DNA of 64,000 nt from the NCBI GenBank assembly GCA_910577845.1, contig CAJTNA010000002.1:30752-94751 (forward strand), read 5' to 3'. The position numbers and the translations under genes are program-made. Below are positions 25,601-34,473 of the stretch, one piece after another. Numbering within the stretch: position 1 is the first letter of the stretch; each line of letters opens with the position of its first letter. Under the pieces are notes generated by a model. The model was not told the DNA's origin. It was given only the letters and a program-made list of their open reading frames with translations, and searched no databases. Source of the stretch: an uncultured Christensenella sp. Its GTDB lineage: Bacteria; Bacillota; Clostridia; Christensenellales; UBA3700.

Positions 25601-26056
25601 TTGTCCAAATTCAAACTTTTACTTGTTGCAGTTGTTACTTTATTAGTAATATCAAAAACTTTGTTAATTGATTGTACGCCGTTTAAAGTTGCACCGCAAG
25701 GCATTAGTGAGGATAATAGGGAATTTACCAAAATTAAAGATAAAAGAATGTATGCAGAAGCTAAAGACTATAAGGGATTTATTTATAAAAATGGTGATGA
25801 AGCATTTTGTTTTAGATTTAAGTCACCAGAAATTGAGGAAAATAAAGTTTATCCATATAAGCCAATGTGGTTTTCCCATAGCCGTAATGATAATGCTGTA
25901 GACTTTGAATGTTCTACAAAAGTGGTGGAAAAACTACAATCTTTGGGAGCAACAAATATTTTGACTACTTGGTTTGATGAGCCGTTACACGATATAACTC
26001 CTTTAGTTTATAGCAAAAACGAAGTTTGGAAATGGCTTTTTAACCAAAAATTGTAA
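25601..26056 (+). CDS. Small secreted or membrane-anchored protein of unknown function
   Basis: 151 residues from a TTG start (GAGAGG lies 14 bp upstream, a long spacing, so the start is uncertain). The N-terminal hydrophobic helix FKLLLVAVVTLLVIS is a signal peptide or anchor; the rest is a small alpha/beta domain with Trp- and Tyr-rich segments (YPYKPMWF, YSKNEVWKWLF). No family recognised. Follows the pentapeptide gene by 47 bp in the same direction. Confidence 0.65.
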   Translation: MSKFKLLLVAVVTLLVISKTLLIDCTPFKVAPQGISEDNREFTKIKDKRMYAEAKDYKGFIYKNGDEAFCFRFKSPEIEENKVYPYKPMWFSHSRNDNAVDFECSTKVVEKLQSLGATNILTTWFDEPLHDITPLVYSKNEVWKWLFNQKL

Positions 26057-26399
26057 ATTGTAACTTTAATAGTCTTACAAATTTTGTGAGGTTATTTTTT
26101 TCTTAATTGAATTGCATTGTAAATTGTTATTATTGAAATTGTTAATAACAGTAGCCAAACTATAAATGAAGTAATGGAACATAATATTCTATTTTAAATT
26201 TAAGCTATGCTAAAAATAGAATAGATAGATAAATAAAGATAAAGTTCAAACAATTTAAGTTATTTATATATAAATCTATTTAATTTATATTTTAAATAAT
26301 TGTTTTTAAATAATTGTCATTTGTATTAAGATGTGATTTTTTTCAAAAAGATAAAGCAATTTTTCAAGTAAAAATTTTTTGTTTTTTTTAGTAAAGTAG
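26057..26399. other. Gene-free stretch before padR
   Basis: AT-rich. A direct pair of ttaaataattgt-like blocks lies near 26290-26315. No gene or RNA recognised apart from the promoter at 26400. Confidence 0.45.
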
Positions 26400-26428
26400 T
26401 TGACAAGTAATACTATGCAATGTATAAT
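26400..26428 (+). promoter_or_regulatory. Consensus promoter with operator-like repeat
   Basis: TTGACA - 17 bp - TATAAT, a perfect sigma-A consensus, 22 bp before the PadR start. ATACTAT (26410-26416) and ATAGTAT (26429-26435) form an inverted repeat around the -10 box, a good site for PadR autorepression. Confidence 0.85.
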
Positions 26429-26450
26429 ATAGTATATAGTGAGGTGTTGG

Positions 26451-26762
26451 ATGGATATTCAATTAAAAAAAGGGATTTTAGATGTTTGTGTGCTGTATGC
26501 TTTAAGCAAAGGCGAGAGTTATGGCTACAAAATAATAAATGATTTAGATGGCATAATTGAAATTTCAGAAAGTACGCTATATCCTATACTGAGGAGATTA
26601 GAAGTTGGTGGATATGTGGTTACACGAACAGCGGAATACAATGGTAGGCTGAGAAGATATTACAAAATAACAGCTTTAGGGTATGAAAAATTTGCTGCGG
26701 GAAAAACCGATTTGCTGGAAATTAATGCGATTTATAAAAAAATCTTTGGAGGACGTGTATGA
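26451..26762 (+). CDS. PadR-family transcriptional regulator
   Basis: 103 residues: the PadR winged helix (GILDVCVLYALSKGESYGYKI, ESTLYPILRRLE, YYKITALG) with a short C-terminal helix. The ATG at 26451 has GAGGTG upstream; an in-frame GTG at 26439 is rejected. Its stop overlaps the next start as ATGA. It most likely represses its own operon through the inverted repeat at the -10 box, responding to an envelope or drug signal. Confidence 0.92.
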   Translation: MDIQLKKGILDVCVLYALSKGESYGYKIINDLDGIIEISESTLYPILRRLEVGGYVVTRTAEYNGRLRRYYKITALGYEKFAAGKTDLLEINAIYKKIFGGRV

Positions 26763-27436
26763 CATACAATGAATGGCGAGATGAACTTAAAAGTAATCTT
26801 TTAACTGTTTCAGAAAAAGAGAAAAAACGTGTGCTTGATTATTATGCAGAAGCTTATGCTGATAGGCGTGATGCGGGGTATAGTGAAGAGCATATTATAA
26901 ACGATTTTGGAGCACCATATGATGCTGCACAAAGAATACTTTTAAATATTTATGATAACGATTGTGATTATGTGTCAAGTGATAGTGAAAACGTAAATGT
27001 AGAGACAGTGAGAGGTGCGATTAAACAAAAACGAAAAGGCGATAAGGTCGTTCAAGCGGAAGTTGTCACAAATGAACCAAGAACACCACAAACACCACAA
27101 AAAAATCGTTCAGTAGTTGGCATTATTATAGGTGTATTGTTATCATTAGTAGCAATGTTTGCAATAGCTACTTTAATAATTGCACTTTCTGGAATGTTTT
27201 TAGCACCAATAGGTTGTATTTTAGGTAGTGTAATCACTATAATATTTGGTTTTATTGATTTGGCTTCAAATATTCACTCTGGAGTGTATTCAATTGGAGA
27301 GGGAATAATGGTTTTTGGCATAGGTTTGATTTTAATACCTATATGTATTAAGTTAATTAAGATTTTTGTTAATTGGCTTAAAAAACTATTCAAGTGGACA
27401 GCAAGTCTTTTGAATGGAAAGGAGTATGTAAAATGA
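26759..27436 (+). CDS. DUF1700 (HAAS-domain) membrane protein
   Basis: 225 residues. The N-terminal HAAS-type helical domain (EWRDELKSNLL to EEHIINDFGAP), a charged linker, then three or four transmembrane helices (~122-215). Family members are encoded with a PadR regulator and a DUF4097 protein, exactly as here, and are thought to act in envelope-stress control. Start and stop overlap both neighbours by 4 bp (ATGA), so translation is coupled. Confidence 0.92.
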   Translation: MTYNEWRDELKSNLLTVSEKEKKRVLDYYAEAYADRRDAGYSEEHIINDFGAPYDAAQRILLNIYDNDCDYVSSDSENVNVETVRGAIKQKRKGDKVVQAEVVTNEPRTPQTPQKNRSVVGIIIGVLLSLVAMFAIATLIIALSGMFLAPIGCILGSVITIIFGFIDLASNIHSGVYSIGEGIMVFGIGLILIPICIKLIKIFVNWLKKLFKWTASLLNGKEYVK

Positions 27437-28332
27437 CAAGTTTAGGTAAATTAGCAATAGCTGGTGTAGTTTTAGTTGTAATTGGTTTGGTTATTATGCT
27501 AACAATATTAGGTTTAAATGGTTGGAGTTTAGGTGAAGATTATGAAATGAAAAATTATAATGCCACAACAGATATAACTGCCTTAAATTGGGACTTTGAG
27601 ATGGGACAATTAAAAACAGAGTTTTATGATGGAGATAAAATCTATATTGAGTATCCAGAAAATAATAGATTTAAAACCACTATTACAGAAAATGCAGGAA
27701 CAATGACAATTAGCTCTGATTGGAAATTTAAATTAATCAATATTGGACATTGGTTTAAAAAAATGCCAGATACTATATTAAAAGTTCCTAATGATAGCAT
27801 TTTAAATTTAGAATTTAACATTAACGCTGGGCAAATTGATTTTGCTAGTGGAAATTATGGTAATGTCAAAGTTGATATGAATGCTGGTACAGTAAATTTT
27901 GAAAATATTAATTGCAGTAATTTTGATTTAAAAGTTAATGCTGGAACTTTAAAAGTTCAAAATATAACAACTGGTAACGCTAAATTTGATATGAATGCAG
28001 GTGATATAAAAATTGCAAAAATTGTAAGCAGTGATATTTATTATAAAGTAAATGCTGGAAACATAATTATTAAAGAAGTAGAATGTCCAAAATTTACTGC
28101 TAAACTTAATGCTGGTGGCTTAGAGGTTGAGAGAGCGGTAGTTGATGACCTAAATTTAGATGTAAATGCAGGAAAAATTAAGTTTAAGGTTGTAGGTAAT
28201 AAGGCAGACTACAATATTAGTGTGGAAAAAGATGGTGGAAGTTGCAATTTGTCTAATCAAATTGGGATAGTTCCACAAAAGAAGATAACTTTAGATATAG
28301 ATGCTGGTAGCATAAATATTGATTTTATTTAA
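27433..28332 (+). CDS. DUF4097-type beta-solenoid surface protein
   Basis: 299 residues. One N-terminal membrane helix (~7-27) and then a repeated strand pattern with NAG every ~20 residues (INAGQIDF, MNAGTVNF, VNAGTLKV, MNAGDIKI, VNAGNIII, LNAGGLEV, VNAGKIKF, IDAGSINI), typical of the DUF4097 right-handed beta-helix. It would sit outside the membrane. The start at 27433 has AAAGGAG. Last gene of the PadR operon; a terminator follows. Confidence 0.92.
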   Translation: MTSLGKLAIAGVVLVVIGLVIMLTILGLNGWSLGEDYEMKNYNATTDITALNWDFEMGQLKTEFYDGDKIYIEYPENNRFKTTITENAGTMTISSDWKFKLINIGHWFKKMPDTILKVPNDSILNLEFNINAGQIDFASGNYGNVKVDMNAGTVNFENINCSNFDLKVNAGTLKVQNITTGNAKFDMNAGDIKIAKIVSSDIYYKVNAGNIIIKEVECPKFTAKLNAGGLEVERAVVDDLNLDVNAGKIKFKVVGNKADYNISVEKDGGSCNLSNQIGIVPQKKITLDIDAGSINIDFI

Positions 28333-28361
28333 AAATTTGTAATGGTCTTATGTTAATTAAT

Positions 28362-28400
28362 AAAAAATATTCCCCTTCAATTTTGTTGGGGGTATTTTTT
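28362..28400 (+). terminator. Terminator of padR operon
   Basis: AAAAAATATTCCCC - loop - GGGGGTATTTTTT, 30 bp after the stop codon. Confidence 0.85.
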
Positions 28401-28417
28401 ATTTGCTTGTTTCTTAC

Positions 28418-28446
28418 TTGATATTTACTAAAATTTGTGCTACTAT
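28418..28446 (+). promoter_or_regulatory. Promoter of MATE gene
   Basis: TTGATA - 17 bp - TACTAT, 32 bp before the start codon. Confidence 0.75.
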
Positions 28447-28478
28447 ATGTATGGAAATTTTAAGAGGTGTTTGCAAAT

Positions 28479-29870
28479 ATGGTTAATATGGAGCAAGAAT
28501 TAGCAAGCGGTAAAATATTGCCTTTAGTATTTAAACTTACTATACCAGCAGTTATCGCTCAGTTAATAACTTTTTTGTACAATATTGTTGATAGAATATT
28601 TGTTGCAAAGATTGCTGATTATGGTATGGATGCATTGGCAGCACTGGGCATTGTTTTGCCTATTACTTTAATTATAACTGCATTTGCACATCTTATCGGA
28701 TTGGGCGGTTCGCCAAGGGCAAGTTTCAAACTTGGTGAAGGTGATAGTGAAGAGGCAAACAAAGTTTTTAATACCTCTTTTGTTATGCTTACTATTATTG
28801 GTGTTATTATAAGCTTAGTTACATATTTTTTGGCAGAACCTATTGTAATTTTATTTGGTTGCCCAGATACAGCGGTGAAGCTTGCTACTGAGTATTTACA
28901 AATTTATTCCATAGGTACAATTTTTGTATTGCTTGCTCAAGGACTTAATCCATTTATCACTGCACAAGGTTTTTCCTTTATAGCAATGTTTTCTGTCTTG
29001 ATTGGAGCAATCATTAATATTGCTTTAGACCCGTTATTTATTTTTGTATTTAGAATGGGGGTAAAAGGAGCAAGCTTAGCAACTATTTTATCGCAATTTA
29101 TATCATTTGTTTGGATATTAATATTTTTCTATACCAAAAACAGCATATTCAAATTGCGTTTTTCGCATATGAAACCTGATATTAAAAGAATATCTGCGAT
29201 ATTGTCACTTGGTTTATCACCATTTATTATGGCAATTACTGAATGTGCAATACAAATAGTATTTAACATTAACTTAAATATGTCTACTGGTGGTAATAAA
29301 GACTATACTGCATCACTTACAATAATGCTTAGTGCATTACAACTTATCTCTTTGCCATTAAACGGGTTGGGGTATGGAATGCAACCATTTGTAAGTTATA
29401 ATTACGGCAAAGGTGATGCATATAGACTAAAAAAAAGCATACAATATGTGACAATTATTGCTTTTATATTTGCTGTTACGATATGGTCAATTTCACTTGC
29501 TGTACCAGAACTTTATGCATATATATTCTCTGCAAGTTCAAGTGTAAAAGATATCTGTAAGCAATATACACCATATTTTTTAATGGGGTCAATAATGTTT
29601 TTTGTGCAAATGACATTGCAAAACATAAATGTCGCTTTGGGTCAGACAAAATCCTCATTGTTGCTTGCAGTCACAAGGAAAGTAATTATCCTAATACCAT
29701 TATGCTTTACACTTACACACTTTATGGGCTTTAAAGGTGTTTACTTATCTGAAGGTATTGCAGATTTAGTGGCAGGTGTAATTACATCAATAGTAATATT
29801 TACTACATTCCCACGTATATTCAAAAAACGAGAGAGGGAAGTATTGGATAAAAATGAAAGTAATCTTTAA
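28479..29870 (+). CDS. MATE-family multidrug/Na+ antiporter
   Basis: 463 residues, twelve predicted membrane helices in two MatE halves; starts MVNMEQELASGKILPLVFKLTIPAVIAQL, typical of the clostridial NorM/DinF-like group. Exports cationic drugs or metabolites using a Na+ or H+ gradient. The ATG at 28479 is chosen for AGAGGTG nine bases upstream; ATG 28488 is also possible. Own promoter. Confidence 0.93.
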   Translation: MVNMEQELASGKILPLVFKLTIPAVIAQLITFLYNIVDRIFVAKIADYGMDALAALGIVLPITLIITAFAHLIGLGGSPRASFKLGEGDSEEANKVFNTSFVMLTIIGVIISLVTYFLAEPIVILFGCPDTAVKLATEYLQIYSIGTIFVLLAQGLNPFITAQGFSFIAMFSVLIGAIINIALDPLFIFVFRMGVKGASLATILSQFISFVWILIFFYTKNSIFKLRFSHMKPDIKRISAILSLGLSPFIMAITECAIQIVFNINLNMSTGGNKDYTASLTIMLSALQLISLPLNGLGYGMQPFVSYNYGKGDAYRLKKSIQYVTIIAFIFAVTIWSISLAVPELYAYIFSASSSVKDICKQYTPYFLMGSIMFFVQMTLQNINVALGQTKSSLLLAVTRKVIILIPLCFTLTHFMGFKGVYLSEGIADLVAGVITSIVIFTTFPRIFKKREREVLDKNESNL

Positions 29871-30029
29871 TTACTTGTCAAGTTAAATTGAGAAATTTAG
29901 CATTTATAATTTGCAATATAAAACTATACATTTTATACTTTTGTAATGAAAATGGATTGTTTTTAGAGGATAAATTCACATTATGCATATAAAATGTGAA
30001 AAATTGTCAGTCAAAAAGTTGTTTAATTG

Positions 30030-30058
30030 TTGACTATTACAATTAAGTTTGTTATAAT
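30030..30058 (+). promoter_or_regulatory. Promoter of EFR1-type gene
   Basis: TTGACT - 17 bp - TATAAT, 25 bp before the start codon at 30084. Confidence 0.85.
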
Positions 30059-30083
30059 AACTATATATATTTTGGAGGGTATT

Positions 30084-30836
30084 ATGGCTAACGGAATATT
30101 GTATTTTTCTGGAACTGGCAACAGCTTATACATTGCTAAGCGAATTAAAGATGCTATAAGTGGTGATATATTATTTATTCCGAATTATACAGGAAATGGC
30201 AGTGAGTTTGATAAAATCATTATTGTAACACCTGTTTATTCTTTTGGTATGCCCAAGCACGTTTACGAATTAATTCCAAGATTAGATAAACTTAAAGAGG
30301 TTATCATTATTCAAAATTTTGGTGGTATGGCTTGTGGTGCAGACTTTTTAATGTGCGAATACTGTATGAAAATCGGGGTTAATTTGCAAAGTATCTATTT
30401 AATGCAAATGCCAGAGAATTATACAACTACATTTACGGTACCTAAATTTTATATAACTAAAGTGCTTAAAAATGCGGAAAAAAGACTTGATAAAATAATT
30501 TTAGACATTAAAAACTCTTGCTATACAATACCAAGTAAAAAGAAGACGATGGAAGCAATGTTCCTTAAAAATTTTAGTAATTGGTACAAATTAGCAAAAG
30601 GGTTTACTGTTAATAATAATTGTATTCAATGCGGTAAATGTGTATCTAATTGCCCAGTAAATAATATTAGTCTTGATAGTGGTAAGGTTGAGTTTGCGGA
30701 TAGTTGTGTAGCTTGTCTTGCTTGTTATCATAGATGCCCACAAAAAGCTATCGCATACAAAAATCACAACAAACAAGATAGATATACTAACCCTAATATA
30801 AACGAAGCGGATATTGGTAAAGACTTTATAGGTTAA
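30084..30836 (+). CDS. EFR1-family flavodoxin-ferredoxin protein
   Basis: 250 residues. N-terminal flavodoxin fold with the FMN phosphate loop FSGTGNSLY, then C-terminal bacterial ferredoxin with two [4Fe-4S] motifs: CIQCGKCVSNCP and CVACLACYHRCP. A soluble electron carrier/oxidoreductase of anaerobes, partner unknown. The ATG at 30084 (GGAGGG upstream) replaces a longer in-frame extension that would overlap the promoter. Directly upstream of the membrane-protein family genes, 40 bp away. Confidence 0.92.
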   Translation: MANGILYFSGTGNSLYIAKRIKDAISGDILFIPNYTGNGSEFDKIIIVTPVYSFGMPKHVYELIPRLDKLKEVIIIQNFGGMACGADFLMCEYCMKIGVNLQSIYLMQMPENYTTTFTVPKFYITKVLKNAEKRLDKIILDIKNSCYTIPSKKKTMEAMFLKNFSNWYKLAKGFTVNNNCIQCGKCVSNCPVNNISLDSGKVEFADSCVACLACYHRCPQKAIAYKNHNKQDRYTNPNINEADIGKDFIG

Positions 30837-30876
30837 TTTATCTGTATTAGTGTTATATAATAGTTAATGGGGAAAT

Positions 30877-31833
30877 ATGAGCGATAATAAGAAAAAGCAA
30901 ATTAAAAGCAATAAAAAACTTAAAATAATTGTATTTATAGGTGTAGTAATTATTTTAGTGAGCTTAATTGTCGGACCTAAAATAGGGAGTCAATGGTTAT
31001 CAATAGGTGGCAGTTTATTTGGCTTATTATTAATAACTATATTTTCATTGATGAGCCCTATTAAAGCTTTTATTGAGATTTTAAATGAAAGAAAAAGTGC
31101 AAATTTGTCAAACAATGTTAATGAAGAATCGGTTAATAAAGTAATAAACGAACTTCAAACGCAAGAAAATAACAAAATACTTTTGTTAGATAATGAGAAA
31201 GCCATTAATAAAAGCTCAAAATCGGAAAGTGACAAAATATTTGCAAGCGAATCAGAAAGTGACAAAATTGTTTTAAATGAAAATGTTGTAAAAGCTAGGG
31301 AAAGTAAGAGTAAATCATTATTTATTAATGCTCCAAAACGAAATAAAAAAATTAGATTTATTTTTATATTTTTTGCTTTGTGCTTGGCGGTATTTATCGC
31401 TGGCAGTGTAATAACAAGTGTGTCATACGTTGGTTTTGTACTTATGGGGATTGGCGGTGGCAGTTTTGCATTGTTTTTGATATGTATACTTACATTGCCA
31501 GTGCGACAAAAAAATAAATACAAAAGATTTTTAAATATAGATAAATCTTTACTTGTTGATTTTTATGATATAAAAAAAGGTATTGTCACTGCGTGTCATA
31601 TGCCAAACAATGTAAAGAGTGATAAGAGTAATTTTTTCTATACTATTTGGGTTTGTGAATTGAATAGTGAAATGGAAATTCCAAAAGGTTTAAAAGCTCC
31701 AGAATGTAATACATTTACTCAGTTTTATATGTTAAGTATAGATTATATAAATGACGGAACGATTGTTGAGTTTTATCAAAATAAAAATAAACCAATGGAT
31801 TGCTTTTTTAATAGGACAATTAATATTAATTAG
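30877..31833 (+). CDS. Membrane protein, two-TM-hairpin family, member 1
   Basis: 318 residues. TM pair at ~17-65, a charged Ser/Lys/Glu-rich cytoplasmic linker (~70-160), a second TM pair at ~165-215, and a C-terminal soluble domain ending in VEFYQNKNKPMDCFF. The same plan and tail motif recur in the genes at 31870 and 32908. No known family recognised. Its linker holds a short repeat (SESDKI twice). Ribosome site GGGGA; probably co-transcribed with its neighbours. Confidence 0.8.
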   Translation: MSDNKKKQIKSNKKLKIIVFIGVVIILVSLIVGPKIGSQWLSIGGSLFGLLLITIFSLMSPIKAFIEILNERKSANLSNNVNEESVNKVINELQTQENNKILLLDNEKAINKSSKSESDKIFASESESDKIVLNENVVKARESKSKSLFINAPKRNKKIRFIFIFFALCLAVFIAGSVITSVSYVGFVLMGIGGGSFALFLICILTLPVRQKNKYKRFLNIDKSLLVDFYDIKKGIVTACHMPNNVKSDKSNFFYTIWVCELNSEMEIPKGLKAPECNTFTQFYMLSIDYINDGTIVEFYQNKNKPMDCFFNRTININ

Positions 31834-31869
31834 TTTGAAATAAAATTATACATTTTTTAGAGGTGTAAT

Positions 31870-32862
31870 ATGAAAAATAAAAAAGAAAAATTAATGATTG
31901 CCTTAATAGTAATAGGTATTGTCGTAATTTTGGCAGGAGTTGTAATACCAAGATTTGTTGAATTGCCTTTGGCATCAATTATTTGTTATATTGTTGGTAG
32001 CATTTTAGTGCTTGCTGGATTGATATGGTATTTTGTTGATTACTATAAGGTAAAAGATTATTCCGCTCCTAATAGTACAGATTATGAGAGTTATCTTAAC
32101 AATGAAAAGAATACTCAAGATTATCAAGCAACAGATATAGCAACAACAGAGAATGAGCAAAGCAAGTTTGCTACAGATGACCAAGCAACTGGTTCTATGT
32201 CAGATAGTGAATCTGTTAAGTCTATGACATTGGAAGAGTATGAGGCAAGTCAAAAGGCTACAGGTGGAAATCAGTCTACTTTTGATACAACTACTACTCC
32301 AACTGATTCTGTATTAAATCAAATGGGGTTTGATGATTTTGATGACTACAAAAAGTCAACAAAAGCAAATATGAAAATGTTTACACCATTACAAAAGGTT
32401 GAGTGGGTTTTGGTATTGACATTTATCATAACTGGTTTTGGAAGCATTTTGCTAGGTAAATTTTTATTTGAAGATACTGACCTTGGTATTGGTTTGATTA
32501 TTTATGGTTTTGTAGCATTTACTGCTAGTATCTTTTTTGAATTATTTAAAACTATTATTCAACGCAAAATCATTTTTGCTAGACTAAAAAAAGGTGCAAG
32601 TGCATATGCTGATAAATGCAATTTAGTCGAGGGAGTAGTTGAAAATATTGGGATGCATAGTAATGTTACAAGCAATGTAGGAAAAGGCGGTAAAATTATT
32701 TATAGTGTTGCTGTTAAGATTAACAATTATAATGCTAGCGTAAATGGTAAAAAAGATACAGTAATAATGCAAACTTTAACCAAATATAAAGTTGGTACAA
32801 CAGTAAAGTTTTATCAAGATAAAGTGAAACCTAAAAAATGTTATTTGATTGAAAATTATTAA
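31870..32862 (+). CDS. Membrane protein, two-TM-hairpin family, member 2
   Basis: 330 residues. TM pair ~9-58, an acidic, Thr/Ser/Gln-rich linker (~65-165), TM pair ~175-228, and a beta-rich C-terminal domain (VEGVVENIG ... VKFYQDKVKPKKCYLIE). The tail motif V(K/E)FYQ(D/N)K...P(K/M) resembles member 1, and the domain resembles an OB-like fold. Unknown function. 36 bp after member 1. Ribosome site AGAGGTG. A dispersed motif lies between it and the next gene. Confidence 0.8.
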   Translation: MKNKKEKLMIALIVIGIVVILAGVVIPRFVELPLASIICYIVGSILVLAGLIWYFVDYYKVKDYSAPNSTDYESYLNNEKNTQDYQATDIATTENEQSKFATDDQATGSMSDSESVKSMTLEEYEASQKATGGNQSTFDTTTTPTDSVLNQMGFDDFDDYKKSTKANMKMFTPLQKVEWVLVLTFIITGFGSILLGKFLFEDTDLGIGLIIYGFVAFTASIFFELFKTIIQRKIIFARLKKGASAYADKCNLVEGVVENIGMHSNVTSNVGKGGKIIYSVAVKINNYNASVNGKKDTVIMQTLTKYKVGTTVKFYQDKVKPKKCYLIENY

Positions 32863-32868
32863 AATAAT

Positions 32869-32894
32869 ATCGATTTTTGAAAGGTATTATATAA
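32869..32894 (-). repeat. Dispersed intergenic motif, copy 4
   Basis: Reverse-strand ATACCTTTCAAAAATCGATA followed by TTATT, 6 bp after a stop codon, within the membrane-protein gene run. Confidence 0.7.
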
Positions 32895-32907
32895 TTTTGA
32901 GGTAATA

Positions 32908-33909
32908 ATGGCTAAGGAAAAAGGACAATTTAAAACCTTAATAAATGCGGTTACAATAGCCGTAGGTATTATATGTTTGGTTCTTGGTATTGTACTGCCA
33001 ATAGTTTTAAATATATTTTGGGTGTCAATTCCAACTATTGCTATTGGTACACTTTTATGTATGATTGGTTTTGTCAATAGAGAAGGTAGCTTTTTGACTC
33101 AAATTTTCAAAAAGAATAAAGTCAATAATGCTAAAACTATTTATAGAACCCCTGAACAAGAAAAAGAGTTGATTGATAAAATTAACAGCACATCTGGCGG
33201 TGAGAATTATAGAGCATTAGTTGAGTACTATTCCAATGGTAGTGAATCATTGACGGAGTTGTTTATGACTTCATTTGGTTTTTCTAAAGAAAATAGGGAA
33301 TTTTTTAAGTCACACAATCACGAGATAATAATGAGTATATTAATACTAGTATTTTCTATAATATGCTTTACACTACCAATCATTGGGTTTATAGTATCTA
33401 CAATTACTGGCAATAATAGTATTCATTTATATTGTATGGGTGTTGGTTTAGGTGCTTTTGCGTTATTCTTTTTCTCTGCGTTATTTATAAATAAATTGAA
33501 AGGATATAGAGGTGTGTTATTTTCACACATTGACCTTGAAAAATTAAATGATTATAAATTGGAAGAATTGAAAAAACGCTTTTATATTCATCTTGGCAAA
33601 GCAAAAAAAAGTTTGGTTTATAGCCAAAGTAGAGTAAGCTTTCAGTTTGGTAGCAGAAATGTTAATCATAGTACAACTCGTATTTTGAATACTACATATA
33701 AGATTTGGGTTAGTCCGCTTAGTTTTGAGGATACAAATAATTTATTTTTTGCTAATGACAAAACTGATATTATTTTGTATGGTAAGTTGCCTCACAGAAT
33801 GGGTGAAACAGTGTGCTATCTACAAGAAAAAAAGCACCCTAAAAGATTTTTCTTGATTGATGAGGGGCATAGTAGTCAATTAAATGCTGTAAATGATAGC
33901 AATGAATAA
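32908..33909 (+). CDS. Membrane protein, two-TM-hairpin family, member 3
   Basis: 333 residues. TM pair ~13-53, a soluble segment with helices (~60-140), TM pair ~146-195, and a C-terminal domain ending VCYLQEKKHPKRFFLID, which aligns with the tails of members 1 and 2. Sequence identity elsewhere is low, so the family is recognised by plan and tail. Ribosome site GAGGTAAT. 45 bp after member 2. Confidence 0.78.
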   Translation: MAKEKGQFKTLINAVTIAVGIICLVLGIVLPIVLNIFWVSIPTIAIGTLLCMIGFVNREGSFLTQIFKKNKVNNAKTIYRTPEQEKELIDKINSTSGGENYRALVEYYSNGSESLTELFMTSFGFSKENREFFKSHNHEIIMSILILVFSIICFTLPIIGFIVSTITGNNSIHLYCMGVGLGAFALFFFSALFINKLKGYRGVLFSHIDLEKLNDYKLEELKKRFYIHLGKAKKSLVYSQSRVSFQFGSRNVNHSTTRILNTTYKIWVSPLSFEDTNNLFFANDKTDIILYGKLPHRMGETVCYLQEKKHPKRFFLIDEGHSSQLNAVNDSNE

Positions 33910-34129
33910 ATAAAAATTATGTAACTATTCACTTTAAATGGATGTATGTAAAAGCATTTTTTCGCTATATAAATTTATTAAGTTGCTAAATTGGAATGGG
34001 ATTGTGTAAAGGATTGCTTTTCTAGTTAAAAATGCTATAGTAATGGCTACTTTAGTTGTAATAGTTTTAGTAATTATTAACACATTTAAATTTATTTTAT
34101 AAATAATTGGTAAAAATACGGAGGAAATT

Positions 34130-34447
34130 ATGCCTACTACTGTAGAATATATTGAGTTTGTGTGCTGTATGATAAGTAATGATTATGCTGTGCGTTATAA
34201 AAAAATGTTTGGTGAATATTTAGTTTATGTTAACGAAAAGCCTATATTGTTGGTTTGTGAGAATTGCGTTTTCATTAAACAATTGGATGAGATAAAAGAA
34301 CTTATGCAAGGTGCTGACGAGGGCATACCATATAAGGGAAGTAAACCACATTACATTTTAGATATTGAAAATAAGGAATTGGTGGACAAGGTTGTTGGAA
34401 TTTTAGAAAGAATAACTCCAGTTCCTAAAAAGAAAGTAAAAAAATAA
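34130..34447 (+). CDS. TfoX N-terminal-domain protein
   Basis: 105 residues matching the TfoX/Sxy N-terminal domain: KKMFGEYLVYVNEKPILLVCENCVFIK, then GIPYKGSKPHYIL, and a Lys-rich tail. The competence regulator has a second C-terminal domain, absent here; single-domain forms are common in Firmicutes with no known role. Ribosome site GGAGGAAATT. The upstream 33910-34129 has no recognisable gene. Confidence 0.85.
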   Translation: MPTTVEYIEFVCCMISNDYAVRYKKMFGEYLVYVNEKPILLVCENCVFIKQLDEIKELMQGADEGIPYKGSKPHYILDIENKELVDKVVGILERITPVPKKKVKK

Positions 34448-34473
34448 AATGATAATTTTATTATTGGATATTT

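Noticed and set aside
28467..28478. GTG start for the MATE transporter
   Set aside because: It is part of the ribosome site AGAGGTG of the ATG at 28479.
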